From positions 1 to 39,225 of the forward strand of contig JAPHSC010000032.1 of the NCBI GenBank assembly GCA_026193125.1: 39,225 bases of DNA. The letters are read 5' to 3'. The position numbers and the translations under genes are program-made. This stretch comes from Gammaproteobacteria bacterium. GTDB taxonomy: Bacteria > Pseudomonadota > Gammaproteobacteria > Steroidobacterales > BM003. The notes under the pieces are model-generated. The model saw nothing but the letters and a program-made list of their open reading frames with translations, made no database searches and had not been told where the DNA came from. Below are positions 1-7,322 of this stretch, piece by piece (within the stretch, counting starts at the first letter, position 1; each line of letters opens with the position of its first letter).

Positions 1-207
1 ACTCTCGCTGATCAAGTATCCGGCAAACGTAAACAAGGGAATCGCCAGCAAAATCGGTACTTCGGCAAGACCGAAAATCTCAATTCCCATGACGGACAGA
101 TCAATATCCGTGCTGATGAAACCCCACATCGCACTGGCGGCAATCACGGCAAACAGGGGGGCACCCAGCAAGGCCAGCAGCACCAGCAGAATACTGACAA
201 TGATCAT
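1..207 (-). CDS. TRAP transporter large permease (DctM/TatM), N-terminal fragment
   Basis: This is the first 69 codons of the large membrane subunit of a TRAP transporter, cut off by the window start. The frame stays open from the ATG at 207 to base 1. The peptide begins MIIVSILLVLLALLGAP, a membrane segment, and continues into GLAEVPILLAIPLFTFAGYL, which is typical of the DctM N-terminus. The start overlaps the stop of the small permease by four bases (ATGA), so the two are probably translationally coupled. In this family the subunit forms the ion-coupled substrate channel in the inner membrane. The rest of the gene lies outside the window, so whether it is intact is unknown. Confidence 0.9.
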   Translation of the reverse strand, partial: MIIVSILLVLLALLGAPLFAVIAASAMWGFISTDIDLSVMGIEIFGLAEVPILLAIPLFTFAGYLISES

Positions 208-716
208 GCCTCTGGCCCGGCTTTGCGCAGCAGCTTCCAGGCACTGCCAAGTCCGAATACCAGGTAGCGATAGGCGATAAGGCCAAACGCTAAGGGCAGG
301 ATTGCCTGAAATCCCCAGGCCGGCCAATCGCCAAGCAAAGTATCCTGAAACTCACGGGAATCGGCGACAAAGCGAAACGAGTGCCAGGCAATCAGCCCGG
401 CCACGGTTGCGGTAAACAATTGCACCACAAGCATTGCGCCACTGTGCCAACGACCGCTCATAAAACGTGACAGGACATCTATGGCGATCTGGCGATTCTC
501 CCGACTGGCCGCCACTGCCCCGAACATCGCAGTCCACAACAGGCAAATGCGCAGCAACTCGTCCGCCCAGACGAATCCTGAGTCGAAAAAGATCCGCAGA
601 ATAATCTGGGCCGATGCCAGCAAAATCATGCTGCCGAGCAACAACACCAGCATGCTGTTCTCAAATAACCGTCCCAGTCGGTCCAGTCGTGCAAGGATGC
701 CGCGCTCTTCGGACAC
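204..716 (-). CDS. TRAP transporter small permease (DctQ/TatQ family)
   Basis: A 170-residue inner-membrane protein with four predicted hydrophobic segments, at about residues 20-40, 50-70, 90-112 and 130-152. The segment SRENRQIAIDVLSRF after the second helix matches the conserved cytoplasmic loop of DctQ subunits. In TRAP systems this subunit pairs with the large permease and helps dock the periplasmic binding protein. It starts three bases after the stop of the binding-protein gene and overlaps the large-permease start, so all are read as one operon. Family membership is clear. The substrate cannot be told from this subunit. Confidence 0.92.
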   Translation of the reverse strand: MSEERGILARLDRLGRLFENSMLVLLLGSMILLASAQIILRIFFDSGFVWADELLRICLLWTAMFGAVAASRENRQIAIDVLSRFMSGRWHSGAMLVVQLFTATVAGLIAWHSFRFVADSREFQDTLLGDWPAWGFQAILPLAFGLIAYRYLVFGLGSAWKLLRKAGPEA

Positions 717-719
717 TGC

Positions 720-1751
720 CTACTTTGTTCCCTGGTGCTGGCTGCGATATTCAGCGATATAGGCGAGCATCTGATCCAGCATTTTCTTCGAGATGACCCC
801 TCGCTCCGCCAAATCGCGGTTACTTGCCTCTACCGGCTTGCGCCAACTTTCAACCTCGCTCTCGTCTGGATGCACTATTTGCATTCCCGAGCTGATGAGC
901 GCCTTGAATGCCTCGCTGTCGTCCAGCTTGTTCTGCCGATCGAAGTCCTGATACACCTTGCTGAAAACTTCGCGAACCACTTGCTGGTCGGGTTCCGAGA
1001 GCTTGTCGAAGTACTTCTTGTCCACGACCATGAATCCCATCAGGTAAATCAACGGAATATCGGTTATGTACTTGACCTTGGTGTGCCACTGCATCACCAC
1101 CGCGCCCACAGGCGACGAACCCACAATGTCGATCAGCCCGGTCTGCAAACCCGTCATCACGTCGGTGATGGGAAGTGTGACCGGAGACAGGCCCAATGCC
1201 GCCATGGCGCTATAGGTAATCAGGTCGCCCTCCGGAACCCAGACCTTGCGCCCCTGCAGCGAATCAACACCGGTGACTGGAATGTTTGACATGATCATGG
1301 CAAACCCGCCGTCCGCCCAACCAAAGCTTACAAAGCCGGCGTCCTCAAGGCCCTGCTTGAGAATGCCGTCCATGCGTTGCCTGACGTATTCGACCTCAGC
1401 AAGCGAATTGAACACCAGAGGCATGCCGTACAATTGCATGTCCGGGTAGACGTCGGCCATGGAACTGGGGGTAAACATTCCACCATGCAGCTGGCCGATA
1501 CGAATCTTGCGCAAGACCTTTTTGTCGTTGCCCATAACTCCGCCGCCATAAAACTTGAAGTTCACACGGCCATCGGTTCGGGTCTTTATTTCCTTGGAGC
1601 CGTCACGCATCTGCTTCATCCAGGCAGTGCCTTCTGGCGCAATCGTGGCGATCTTGAAGTCGGTCGCAAATGCTGCCGGCGCGCCCAATACAAGTAGAAC
1701 CAGAGTCGTTACCAGTGCAGACGATAAATGACGGGCGCTAGAAATAATCAT
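720..1751 (-). CDS. TRAP transporter periplasmic substrate-binding protein (DctP/TatP family)
   Basis: A 343-residue periplasmic binding protein. Residues 1-29 form a signal peptide ending in AFA, with cleavage expected before TDFK. The mature part carries the DctP hallmarks: an early IATIAPEGTAWMKQM strand and, in the middle, VWVPEGD followed by ALGLSPVTLPITDVMTGLQTGLID, the conserved ligand-domain and hinge segment. It would capture the substrate and deliver it to the two permease subunits downstream. Its start overlaps the end of the TatT-like gene by 14 bases. DctP relatives bind C4-dicarboxylates, keto acids, sugar acids and amino acids. The sequence does not say which applies here, and the TatT partner suggests a hydrophobic ligand (inference). 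Confidence 0.93.
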   Translation of the reverse strand: MIISSARHLSSALVTTLVLLVLGAPAAFATDFKIATIAPEGTAWMKQMRDGSKEIKTRTDGRVNFKFYGGGVMGNDKKVLRKIRIGQLHGGMFTPSSMADVYPDMQLYGMPLVFNSLAEVEYVRQRMDGILKQGLEDAGFVSFGWADGGFAMIMSNIPVTGVDSLQGRKVWVPEGDLITYSAMAALGLSPVTLPITDVMTGLQTGLIDIVGSSPVGAVVMQWHTKVKYITDIPLIYLMGFMVVDKKYFDKLSEPDQQVVREVFSKVYQDFDRQNKLDDSEAFKALISSGMQIVHPDESEVESWRKPVEASNRDLAERGVISKKMLDQMLAYIAEYRSQHQGTK

Positions 1752-2604
1752 CGGCGGTCTCCATTAATTTTTCCGCCTGCCTTTGGGCCAGAGTGTTAAA
1801 CAGCGTCAGACCGGGTTGCACCGGATCGGCTGCCAGCACCTCGTTTAGCAGGCGGTCATGTAATTCGCGGTCGTACATCAGGCGCGCGTAGCTGCGAGCG
1901 AACTCAACCTTGACTGACAGGTCTTTGCCGTCGGATAACGCAATCGCTTTTTCGAAATGACTTCGCCCGACCTCGGGCTGCCCACCCAGTGAAGGTGGAC
2001 GAATGGTGTTGAGGATTCCCAGGTACAGGTTCACAGCCCCGCCTTCATAATCAGGATCAAGTTGGTAAAGGCGATTCAGTGCGGCCTCCACCTTGGGCAA
2101 TTCCACGAGTACCGCCCATTCGTCGCTGTGCGCGCGCGTATAGGCAAGACTGCTTACCGTGAAGCTATAAAGGGTCGGCAGTTCGTCAACGGTCACCGTT
2201 GCGAGGTCGGCACTGAAGTTGTCAAAGTCCATCGTGCCCCAGGCACAGGCTGACTCGTGAACCACGCACATGGCCCGGCTCCCATACTCATGGGCACGTT
2301 TAGTCAAGCGCTTGGCACGCTTGTCGTCTTCGACGAAAACCGCACCGTAGGCGGCGTAAAGATTTGCTGCCGAACGCAAGGCTGACGCACTTTCAGGATC
2401 ACCTGCTATCAGACTATCCATCAACAGCAAGTATGCAGGAGCACCGTCGCGCACGGTCTCTGGGTCGTCCTGATTGAGTATGGCGCTGGACAGGTTGCCA
2501 GCCATCTTGCCGGTGACACGATCCATAACGATGGAACATGCCGATAGAGACAGAAGGGAACCCAGCATCAACAGGCGGAGAAATGATGGCTCACGTTTTT
2601 CCAT
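1738..2604 (-). CDS. TatT-like TRAP-associated lipoprotein (TPR-type)
   Basis: A 288-residue putative lipoprotein. Residues 1-22 form a short signal sequence ending in the lipobox LSAC, with the lipidated cysteine at position 23. The residue after it is Ser rather than Asp, which is compatible with outer-membrane anchoring on the periplasmic side. The body is helical, with segments such as SASALRSAANLYAAYGAVF and ALNRLYQLDPDYEGGAVNLY that fit the helix repeats of the TRAP TatT component family. In Treponema pallidum, TatT partners a TRAP binding protein (TatP) and is thought to hand over a ligand. It is first in the operon and overlaps the binding-protein gene by 14 bases, which supports a shared role. 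Confidence 0.85.
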   Translation of the reverse strand: MEKREPSFLRLLMLGSLLSLSACSIVMDRVTGKMAGNLSSAILNQDDPETVRDGAPAYLLLMDSLIAGDPESASALRSAANLYAAYGAVFVEDDKRAKRLTKRAHEYGSRAMCVVHESACAWGTMDFDNFSADLATVTVDELPTLYSFTVSSLAYTRAHSDEWAVLVELPKVEAALNRLYQLDPDYEGGAVNLYLGILNTIRPPSLGGQPEVGRSHFEKAIALSDGKDLSVKVEFARSYARLMYDRELHDRLLNEVLAADPVQPGLTLFNTLAQRQAEKLMETADDYF

Positions 2605-2708
2605 GGATACCTGATCTTACCTCTAACCAAGAATTCAAGCTTGCGAAAGAATTGGATCGTGCCCAGACCAGAAGGTTCACTGGAATCGAGAAAAACGGGG
2701 AGCGCTAC

Positions 2709-2758
2709 CGAAAACCGAAAAGGCAAGTGCGCATGGATAATCCACCCGCACTTGCCTT
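2709..2758 (-). terminator. Intrinsic terminator of the rpsP-rimM-trmD-rplS operon
   Basis: A perfect 12-bp inverted repeat (arms 2720-2731 and 2747-2758, AAGGCAAGTGCG and its complement) encloses a 15-base loop. On the minus strand the stem is followed at once by the T-rich run TTTTCGGTTTTCGG (2720 down to 2707). It sits 28 bases beyond the rplS stop and ahead of the TRAP operon, which is the expected place for the end of the ribosomal-protein operon. Confidence 0.85.
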
Positions 2759-2785
2759 AATCCAGAAACCCGGGCACTACCCTGG

Positions 2786-3130
2786 CTAGATCTTTTCCTT
2801 GATCCTGGCGGCCTTGCCTGTGCGGTCACGCAGATAGTACAGCTTGGCGCGACGCACATCCCCGCGGCGCTTCACGGTAATCGACTCGATTACCTTGCTG
2901 TAAGTCTGGAACACCCGCTCCACACCTTCGCCATGGGAAATCTTGCGCACGGTGAAGGCACTGTTCAGCCCGCGGTTACGCTTGGCGATTACCACGCCCT
3001 CGTAAGCCTGCAGACGTTCACGGGTACCCTCAACCACCTTCACCTGCACCACGACCGTGTCGCCGGGTCCAAATTCGGGGATCTCACGACCCATCTGTTC
3101 TTTTTCAAGTTGCTCGATTATGTTGCTCAT
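2786..3130 (-). CDS. rplS: 50S ribosomal protein L19
   Basis: A 114-residue ribosomal protein of the large subunit, located at the interface with the small subunit. The start at 3130 is chosen because the protein then opens MSNIIEQLEKEQM, as in other L19 proteins. An in-frame start at 3163 would add eleven residues unlike the family. The segments FGPGDTVVVQVKVVEG, LQAYEGVVIAKRNRG and RRAKLYYLRDRTGKAARIKEK are typical L19, and the length equals that of E. coli L19 within a residue. It is last in the operon rpsP-rimM-trmD-rplS, 35 bases after trmD, and is followed by a strong terminator. Confidence 0.97.
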   Translation of the reverse strand: MSNIIEQLEKEQMGREIPEFGPGDTVVVQVKVVEGTRERLQAYEGVVIAKRNRGLNSAFTVRKISHGEGVERVFQTYSKVIESITVKRRGDVRRAKLYYLRDRTGKAARIKEKI

Positions 3131-3165
3131 GTCGACATCCCGCTCACGCCGGTCTCTAACCAAAA

Positions 3166-3912
3166 CTAAAGTTCCCCGCCTCTCTCGGCGATAAACTCAC
3201 TCAATAATTCCTGCTGCTCAACATCCAGGGTCATGGCCTCGAGCAGCTCTGGCCGTCTCAGCCAGGTCCGCCCAAGCGCCTGCTTGAGCCTCCACTGCCT
3301 GATTTGCTCGTGGTTGCCACCAAGTAGCACCTCGGGCACCCGCAATCCATCGACCTCCTCGGGCCGCGTGTAATGCGGACAATCCAGTAACCCGGCGGCA
3401 AAGGAATCCTGTTCCGCGGAATCCTCGTCGCCCAGCACTCCCGGCAACAGCCGTAGCACCGCATCAATCACCACCAGCGCCGGTAATTCACCGCCACTGA
3501 GGACATAATCACCGATGGACAATTCCTCGTCCACCTCGCGCTCCACCAGCCGCTCATCCACGCCTTCGTAGCGCCCCGCCACCAGGATCAATCCCGGCAG
3601 GCTGGCCAACTCCTGCGCCCTGGCCTGGTCAAAGACCCCGCCCTGGGCACTCAGGTAGATCACCGGCGAGCCCTTCGGCGCCCTTTCGCGCGCCTTGTAA
3701 ATGGCGCTGCGCAACGGCTCAACCTTCATCACCATCCCGGGGCCGCCGCCATATGGCCTGTCGTCCACCGTTCTGTGCCGATCATCGGCAAATTCTCTTG
3801 GGTTTACCGTCCCCATCGACGCCAGGCCGCGCTGCATTGCCCGACCTATCACCCCGAAACTTACGCCGGCTTCGACCAGCTCGGGGAAAAGTGACACAAC
3901 TTCTATATGCAT
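3166..3912 (-). CDS. trmD: tRNA (guanine-N1)-methyltransferase
   Basis: TrmD methylates N1 of G37 in tRNAs that read CNN and related codons, which prevents +1 frameshifting. The 248-residue length is normal. The trefoil-knot SAM-binding region is visible as LILVAGRYEGVDERL followed by SIGDYVLSGGELPALVVIDAVLRLLPGVLG. YGGGPGMVMK near residue 55 and the tRNA-binding stretch DCPHYTRPEEVDGLRVPEVLLGGNH are family signatures. It lies 10 bases after rimM and 35 bases before rplS in the usual operon order. Confidence 0.98.
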   Translation of the reverse strand: MHIEVVSLFPELVEAGVSFGVIGRAMQRGLASMGTVNPREFADDRHRTVDDRPYGGGPGMVMKVEPLRSAIYKARERAPKGSPVIYLSAQGGVFDQARAQELASLPGLILVAGRYEGVDERLVEREVDEELSIGDYVLSGGELPALVVIDAVLRLLPGVLGDEDSAEQDSFAAGLLDCPHYTRPEEVDGLRVPEVLLGGNHEQIRQWRLKQALGRTWLRRPELLEAMTLDVEQQELLSEFIAERGGEL

Positions 3913-3922
3913 GGTTCCCGCG

Positions 3923-4429
3923 TCAAAACTCGGGGTCCCAGTCCACCTCTATCACCGCGGCATCCAGGTCCACCCGCTTAACGTACTGGCCCATTACAAA
4001 CGGAACCAGTCTCTCCCGGTCCCCCTGCACCACCAACACATCATTGGCGCCGGTTTCCATGAGGCCGGACACCTGACCCAGCACCACGCCCCCGGTGGTA
4101 ACCACCTGCAAGCCGATCAGGTCCATCCAGTACCAGCGACCATCCTCACTGGCCGGCATATCCGAGCGCGGTACTTCAATTTCCGCACCCAGCCATTGCG
4201 CAGCCGATTCCCGGTCTTCAACACCCTGGATCCGCACGACTATGCCCTTTCCGTGGATGCGCCCCGAATCCAGTTCCACTTCGCTGCGCTTCCCGTTCAA
4301 ATCCAGGAACCAGCGCCGGTACTGAAGAATGTTGTCTCTGGGGTCAGTGTAGGAATAGACCTTCACCCAACCCTTGACTCCGTACAGCCCGCTAATCCTG
4401 CCGAGCTGAACCCAGTCCGAAGTTTCCAC
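3923..4429 (-). CDS. rimM: Ribosome maturation factor RimM
   Basis: RimM assists maturation of the 30S head domain and binds protein S19. The 168-residue protein has the N-terminal RimM fold (LGRISGLYGVKGWVKVYSYTDP near residues 9-30) and a C-terminal PRC-barrel-like half (WYWMDLIGLQVVTTGGVVLGQV onward), ending in the usual VIEVDWDPEF. Translation appears to start at GTG (4429), five bases after the rpsP stop, so coupling with rpsP is likely. No anomaly was seen. Confidence 0.96.
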   Translation of the reverse strand: METSDWVQLGRISGLYGVKGWVKVYSYTDPRDNILQYRRWFLDLNGKRSEVELDSGRIHGKGIVVRIQGVEDRESAAQWLGAEIEVPRSDMPASEDGRWYWMDLIGLQVVTTGGVVLGQVSGLMETGANDVLVVQGDRERLVPFVMGQYVKRVDLDAAVIEVDWDPEF

Positions 4430-4434
4430 AGATA

Positions 4435-4689
4435 TCAGGCAGCTGCCTGCTTGCGGAATTCCTTGATCAAGTCAGTCACACGATCGCTGGGCTGGGCGCC
4501 CTGGCCGACCCAATGCTCAATACGATCCAGTTCCATGTGCAGGCGAATTTCTTTGCCCTTGGCTACCGGATTGAAATACCCAACTTTCTCGATGTAGCGG
4601 CCATCACGGCGGTTACGCCCATCGGTCACCACCAAGTGATAGAAAGGCCTCTTTTTCGCGCCACCGCGCGAAAGACGAATAGTTACCAT
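4435..4689 (-). CDS. rpsP: 30S ribosomal protein S16
   Basis: An 84-residue small-subunit protein that binds 16S rRNA early in assembly. The start at 4689 gives the standard opening MVTIRLSRGGAKKRPFYHLVV. An in-frame ATG three codons upstream (4698) would add MKQ and is less likely. Family features are DGRNRRDGRYIEKVGYFNPVA and LHMELDRIEHWVGQGAQPSDRV. It is the first gene of the rpsP-rimM-trmD-rplS operon, with a 279-base leader and intergenic region behind it that holds a hairpin and a candidate promoter. Confidence 0.97.
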   Translation of the reverse strand: MVTIRLSRGGAKKRPFYHLVVTDGRNRRDGRYIEKVGYFNPVAKGKEIRLHMELDRIEHWVGQGAQPSDRVTDLIKEFRKQAAA

Positions 4690-4739
4690 CTGCTTCAATA
4701 CCCGCTATCTAGCTTGTCAATGCTTCTGCTGAAATAAAC

Positions 4740-4767
4740 CGGCCCTCCGCCTTCCAGCGGGGGGCCG
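4740..4767 (-). promoter_or_regulatory. GC-rich stem-loop in the rpsP leader (attenuator or terminator-like)
   Basis: An 11-bp stem (CGGCCC plus TCCGC pairing with GCGGG plus GGGCCG, one G-T pair) closes a 6-base loop. On the minus strand it is followed by GTTTATTTC, a weak T-rich run. It lies about 50 bases upstream of rpsP and well after the ffh stop. It could be the ffh terminator or a leader element of the ribosomal-protein operon; the sequence does not decide between these. Confidence 0.5.
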
Positions 4768-4780
4768 CAGTAAACCGGGT

Positions 4781-4789
4781 ATTTTATAG
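4781..4789 (-). promoter_or_regulatory. Candidate -10 element of the rpsP operon promoter
   Basis: The minus strand reads CTATAAAAT here, followed by a GC-rich stretch (ACCCGG) of the kind found in stringently controlled ribosomal-protein promoters. No good -35 hexamer stands at the right spacing, so this is a tentative call. Transcription from it would place the adjacent GC-rich stem-loop at the very 5' end of the leader. Confidence 0.35.
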
Positions 4790-4968
4790 GTTTTAGAGAA
4801 AATTGGAAGGCTTTTCCGATACCTGCGCATAATAATCGGATCACGGCGGGCCTCTGGACCACCCCTCGCGTCTCCAAAATCACCACAACATCCAGTAAAA
4901 CAGGGGCTTGCCGGCTTACCTATCCGCTACGAGTACTCGGTCTGCAAGCTTCGTTTGATACTCGTCAC

Positions 4969-6318
4969 CTAGCCCCTGAACCCGCCCTTGTTCATTGAGG
5001 CAAGCTGTTTAAATAACTTTTTGTTTTTCATCATTTTTTGCATTTGCTTGTGTTGCTTCAGCAAGCGATTCACATCCTGGATCTGGACCCCTGAGCCCAG
5101 GGCTATACGGCGTTTCCTGGATCCGTTGATGACCGCCGGAATTTTTCGCTCCTGGGGCGTCATCGAATTGATAATGGCAATTTGTCGGCGTATCTGCTTG
5201 TCACCCGCCTGGTCAGCCATGCCTGCCGGCAGCTTCCCTCCCATGGGTAGCTTGTCCAACAAGGCGGACAATCCGCCCATATTGAGCATTTGCTGCAATT
5301 GCTCCCGCAGATCCAGCAGATCAAGTCCCTTGCCCTTCTGCACCTTGCGTGCAAGTTTTTCCGCCTGGTCCTTGTCAACCTTGCGCTCTACTTCCTCGAC
5401 CAGGCCAAGCACGTCGCCCATGCCCAGGATGCGTGAGGCCAGGCGTTCGGGATGAAAACGCTCCAGGGCGTCTATCTTCTCGCCTACGCCCAGGAACTTG
5501 ATCGGGCAACCGGTGATATGGCGCACCGATAAGGCGGCTCCACCCCGGGCATCGCCATCTGCCTTGGTCAGGATCACGCCGGAAAGCGGCAGGGCTTCAC
5601 TGAACGCCCTGGCGGCATTGACCGCGTCCTGACCGGCCATACTGTCCACGACAAACAACGTTTCAATGGGTGACACGGTCGCATGCAGGAGCTTGATCTC
5701 CTCCATCATGTCCTCGTCCACGTGCTGCCGCCCGGCGGTGTCCAGAATAAGCACGTCGGCCAGGCTGCGGCGCGCCTCCTCAAGGGCTCGCATGGCAATC
5801 AGTCGTGGCGCCTCGCTGGCCTCGCTGGGCACAAAACCCGCGCCCACCTGCTCTGCAAGCCGCTGGAGCTGCAAAATGGCTGCCGGCCGATATACGTCGG
5901 CGCTGGCTAATAACACCTTTTTCTTTTGTCGTTCGATGAGAAAGCGCGCCAGCTTGGCGGCGCTGGTGGTTTTGCCCGCACCCTGGAGCCCAGCCAGCAA
6001 AATCACCGCTGGCGGCTGGGTACGCAGGTTCAGGTCGCTGTCACCCTCGCCCATGATAGCTACCAGCTCGCCATGCACAATCTTGATCAGGGCCTGGCCG
6101 GGCGTAAGACTGCGCAAGACCTTCTCGCCCAGGGCTTTCTCTCTGACCTGCTCGATGAAGACTTTCACAACAGGCAGCGCCACATCGGCCTCAAGCAGGG
6201 CCATTCGGACCTGGCGCAAGGCATCCTTGATGTTGTCCTCGGAAATGCGACCCTTGCCACGCAGGGCAGCGACCGCCGAGGAAAGTCTTTCAGTTAATTG
6301 ATCAAACATATCCGCCAA
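4969..6318 (-). CDS. ffh: Signal recognition particle GTPase Ffh
   Basis: Ffh binds 4.5S RNA and signal sequences of nascent inner-membrane proteins and delivers ribosomes to FtsY. The 449-residue length is close to E. coli Ffh. The N domain is followed by the GTPase core with P-loop GLQGAGKTT (residues 110-118), DVYRPAAI, DTAGRQHVDEDM and TKADGDARGGAALS. The C-terminal M domain is rich in methionine (KQHKQMQKMMKNKKLFKQL). The gene is unlinked in reading to the divergent YpjD/CorC genes, but their proximity is a conserved gammaproteobacterial arrangement. The upstream region shows only a weak ribosome-binding site. Confidence 0.98.
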   Translation of the reverse strand: MADMFDQLTERLSSAVAALRGKGRISEDNIKDALRQVRMALLEADVALPVVKVFIEQVREKALGEKVLRSLTPGQALIKIVHGELVAIMGEGDSDLNLRTQPPAVILLAGLQGAGKTTSAAKLARFLIERQKKKVLLASADVYRPAAILQLQRLAEQVGAGFVPSEASEAPRLIAMRALEEARRSLADVLILDTAGRQHVDEDMMEEIKLLHATVSPIETLFVVDSMAGQDAVNAARAFSEALPLSGVILTKADGDARGGAALSVRHITGCPIKFLGVGEKIDALERFHPERLASRILGMGDVLGLVEEVERKVDKDQAEKLARKVQKGKGLDLLDLREQLQQMLNMGGLSALLDKLPMGGKLPAGMADQAGDKQIRRQIAIINSMTPQERKIPAVINGSRKRRIALGSGVQIQDVNRLLKQHKQMQKMMKNKKLFKQLASMNKGGFRG

Positions 6319-6421
6319 TTACTTGCCGGCGACAGCTACGCCTCGAGGGGGAGCATCTTAAAGGAGGAAGGGCGGGCTGGGCAAAAATACCCGTTTGTGC
6401 GGGGCTGAAGGGGTCGCCGGA

Positions 6422-7189
6422 CTACAAGTAGAATACCACCCCGGATTCGAGACGCCGCACCGTCCGATCAGGCAATTCCGCACGGACTTCATCCATGATC
6501 AGCTCTTCTTCCCCGGGCTTCATGGCCGTCAGCCAGATGGCCGGATAGTGCTTGAGCTTGGCCAGATCCTGGGCAAAGGTCCGCGGGCAATAATGCCCCG
6601 ACTTCTCGGCCAGTTCGGCCTGGCGGTTTGGAAACGACACCTCGATAACCAGCACATCCACATTCTCATAGGCATTGAGAGCAGGCCAGAGAGTCTGGTT
6701 ATTGGTGGTATCGCCGCTGAAAGCGAGTACCTTGCCACCGGCCTGCACGCAGTAACCCAGGGTAGGTACTGCATGCTTGACCGCCACCGCCCTGATTTGC
6801 CTTGAATTAATTTCGAGGACGTCGCCATCGGCCAGCGGTTCGAAGTGCATAACCGCATCGGCAGCACTGGGTAAGATGGAGAAGTCAGGCCATATCACAT
6901 CGTTGAACAAGTGCGCACGCAGGGCGTCAATAGTTGCCTGGCTGGCATGTACTTGCAGGGGGTTTTCGAGATAAGCCTCAAAGGCCGCATCGATGAACAG
7001 GGGCAATCCAACTACGTGATCAAGGTGGGAATGGGTAAGAAACACGTGCCGCAGGCCGCGCAATTCCTCGAGCGACAGGTCTCCGACACCTGTGCCGGCA
7101 TCAATCAACAAGTCATCGTCAAGCAGAATAGAGGTGGTTTTCAGTCCCGCGCCAATTCCTCCACTGCATCCTAGGATTCTTACCTGCAT
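6422..7189 (-). CDS. MBL-fold hydrolase, class II cyclic-nucleotide phosphodiesterase-like
   Basis: A 255-residue cytoplasmic metallo-beta-lactamase-fold protein. It opens with MQVRILGCSGGIGAG and IDAGTGVGDLS, signatures of the class II cAMP phosphodiesterase family (PDEase_II). The metal-binding motif HSHLDH is at residues 53-58, with a likely fourth ligand His139 (VKHAVPTLGY) and bridging Asp160 (FSGDTT). The last ligand is expected in a motif like S/T-H-(M/L)-K-P, but here the sequence is TAMKPG, with Ala222 where His is expected. The protein may therefore bind metal differently or have changed activity. It could act on cyclic nucleotides or be another MBL hydrolase; the substrate is not shown. 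It stands alone between ffh and a divergent gene. Confidence 0.8.
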   Translation of the reverse strand: MQVRILGCSGGIGAGLKTTSILLDDDLLIDAGTGVGDLSLEELRGLRHVFLTHSHLDHVVGLPLFIDAAFEAYLENPLQVHASQATIDALRAHLFNDVIWPDFSILPSAADAVMHFEPLADGDVLEINSRQIRAVAVKHAVPTLGYCVQAGGKVLAFSGDTTNNQTLWPALNAYENVDVLVIEVSFPNRQAELAEKSGHYCPRTFAQDLAKLKHYPAIWLTAMKPGEEELIMDEVRAELPDRTVRRLESGVVFYL

Positions 7190-7205
7190 CTGCGTCGTGT
7201 TCCCC

Positions 7206-7226
7206 CCGGAGCCCTGCCCGCTCCGG
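7206..7226 (-). repeat. Small hairpin upstream of the MBL hydrolase gene
   Basis: A perfect 7-bp stem (CCGGAGC and GCTCCGG) closes a 7-base loop in the 133-base gap between the divergent MBL and YpjD-type genes. It starts 17 bases before the MBL start codon and could affect that mRNA leader. There is no T run, so it is not an intrinsic terminator. Significance is uncertain. Confidence 0.35.
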
Positions 7227-7322
7227 ACTCCATCGGTGTTAGTGTTTTCGCGGACTTCTCTTATGCATCGCCATGTGCGAAGATTTCAACACCCAAGCTA
7301 AGTTATAGCGGATACTATTTCT

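Noticed and set aside
3701..4597. A 298-codon plus-strand open frame
   Set aside because: It spans trmD, rimM and rpsP in antisense and has no recognisable domain.
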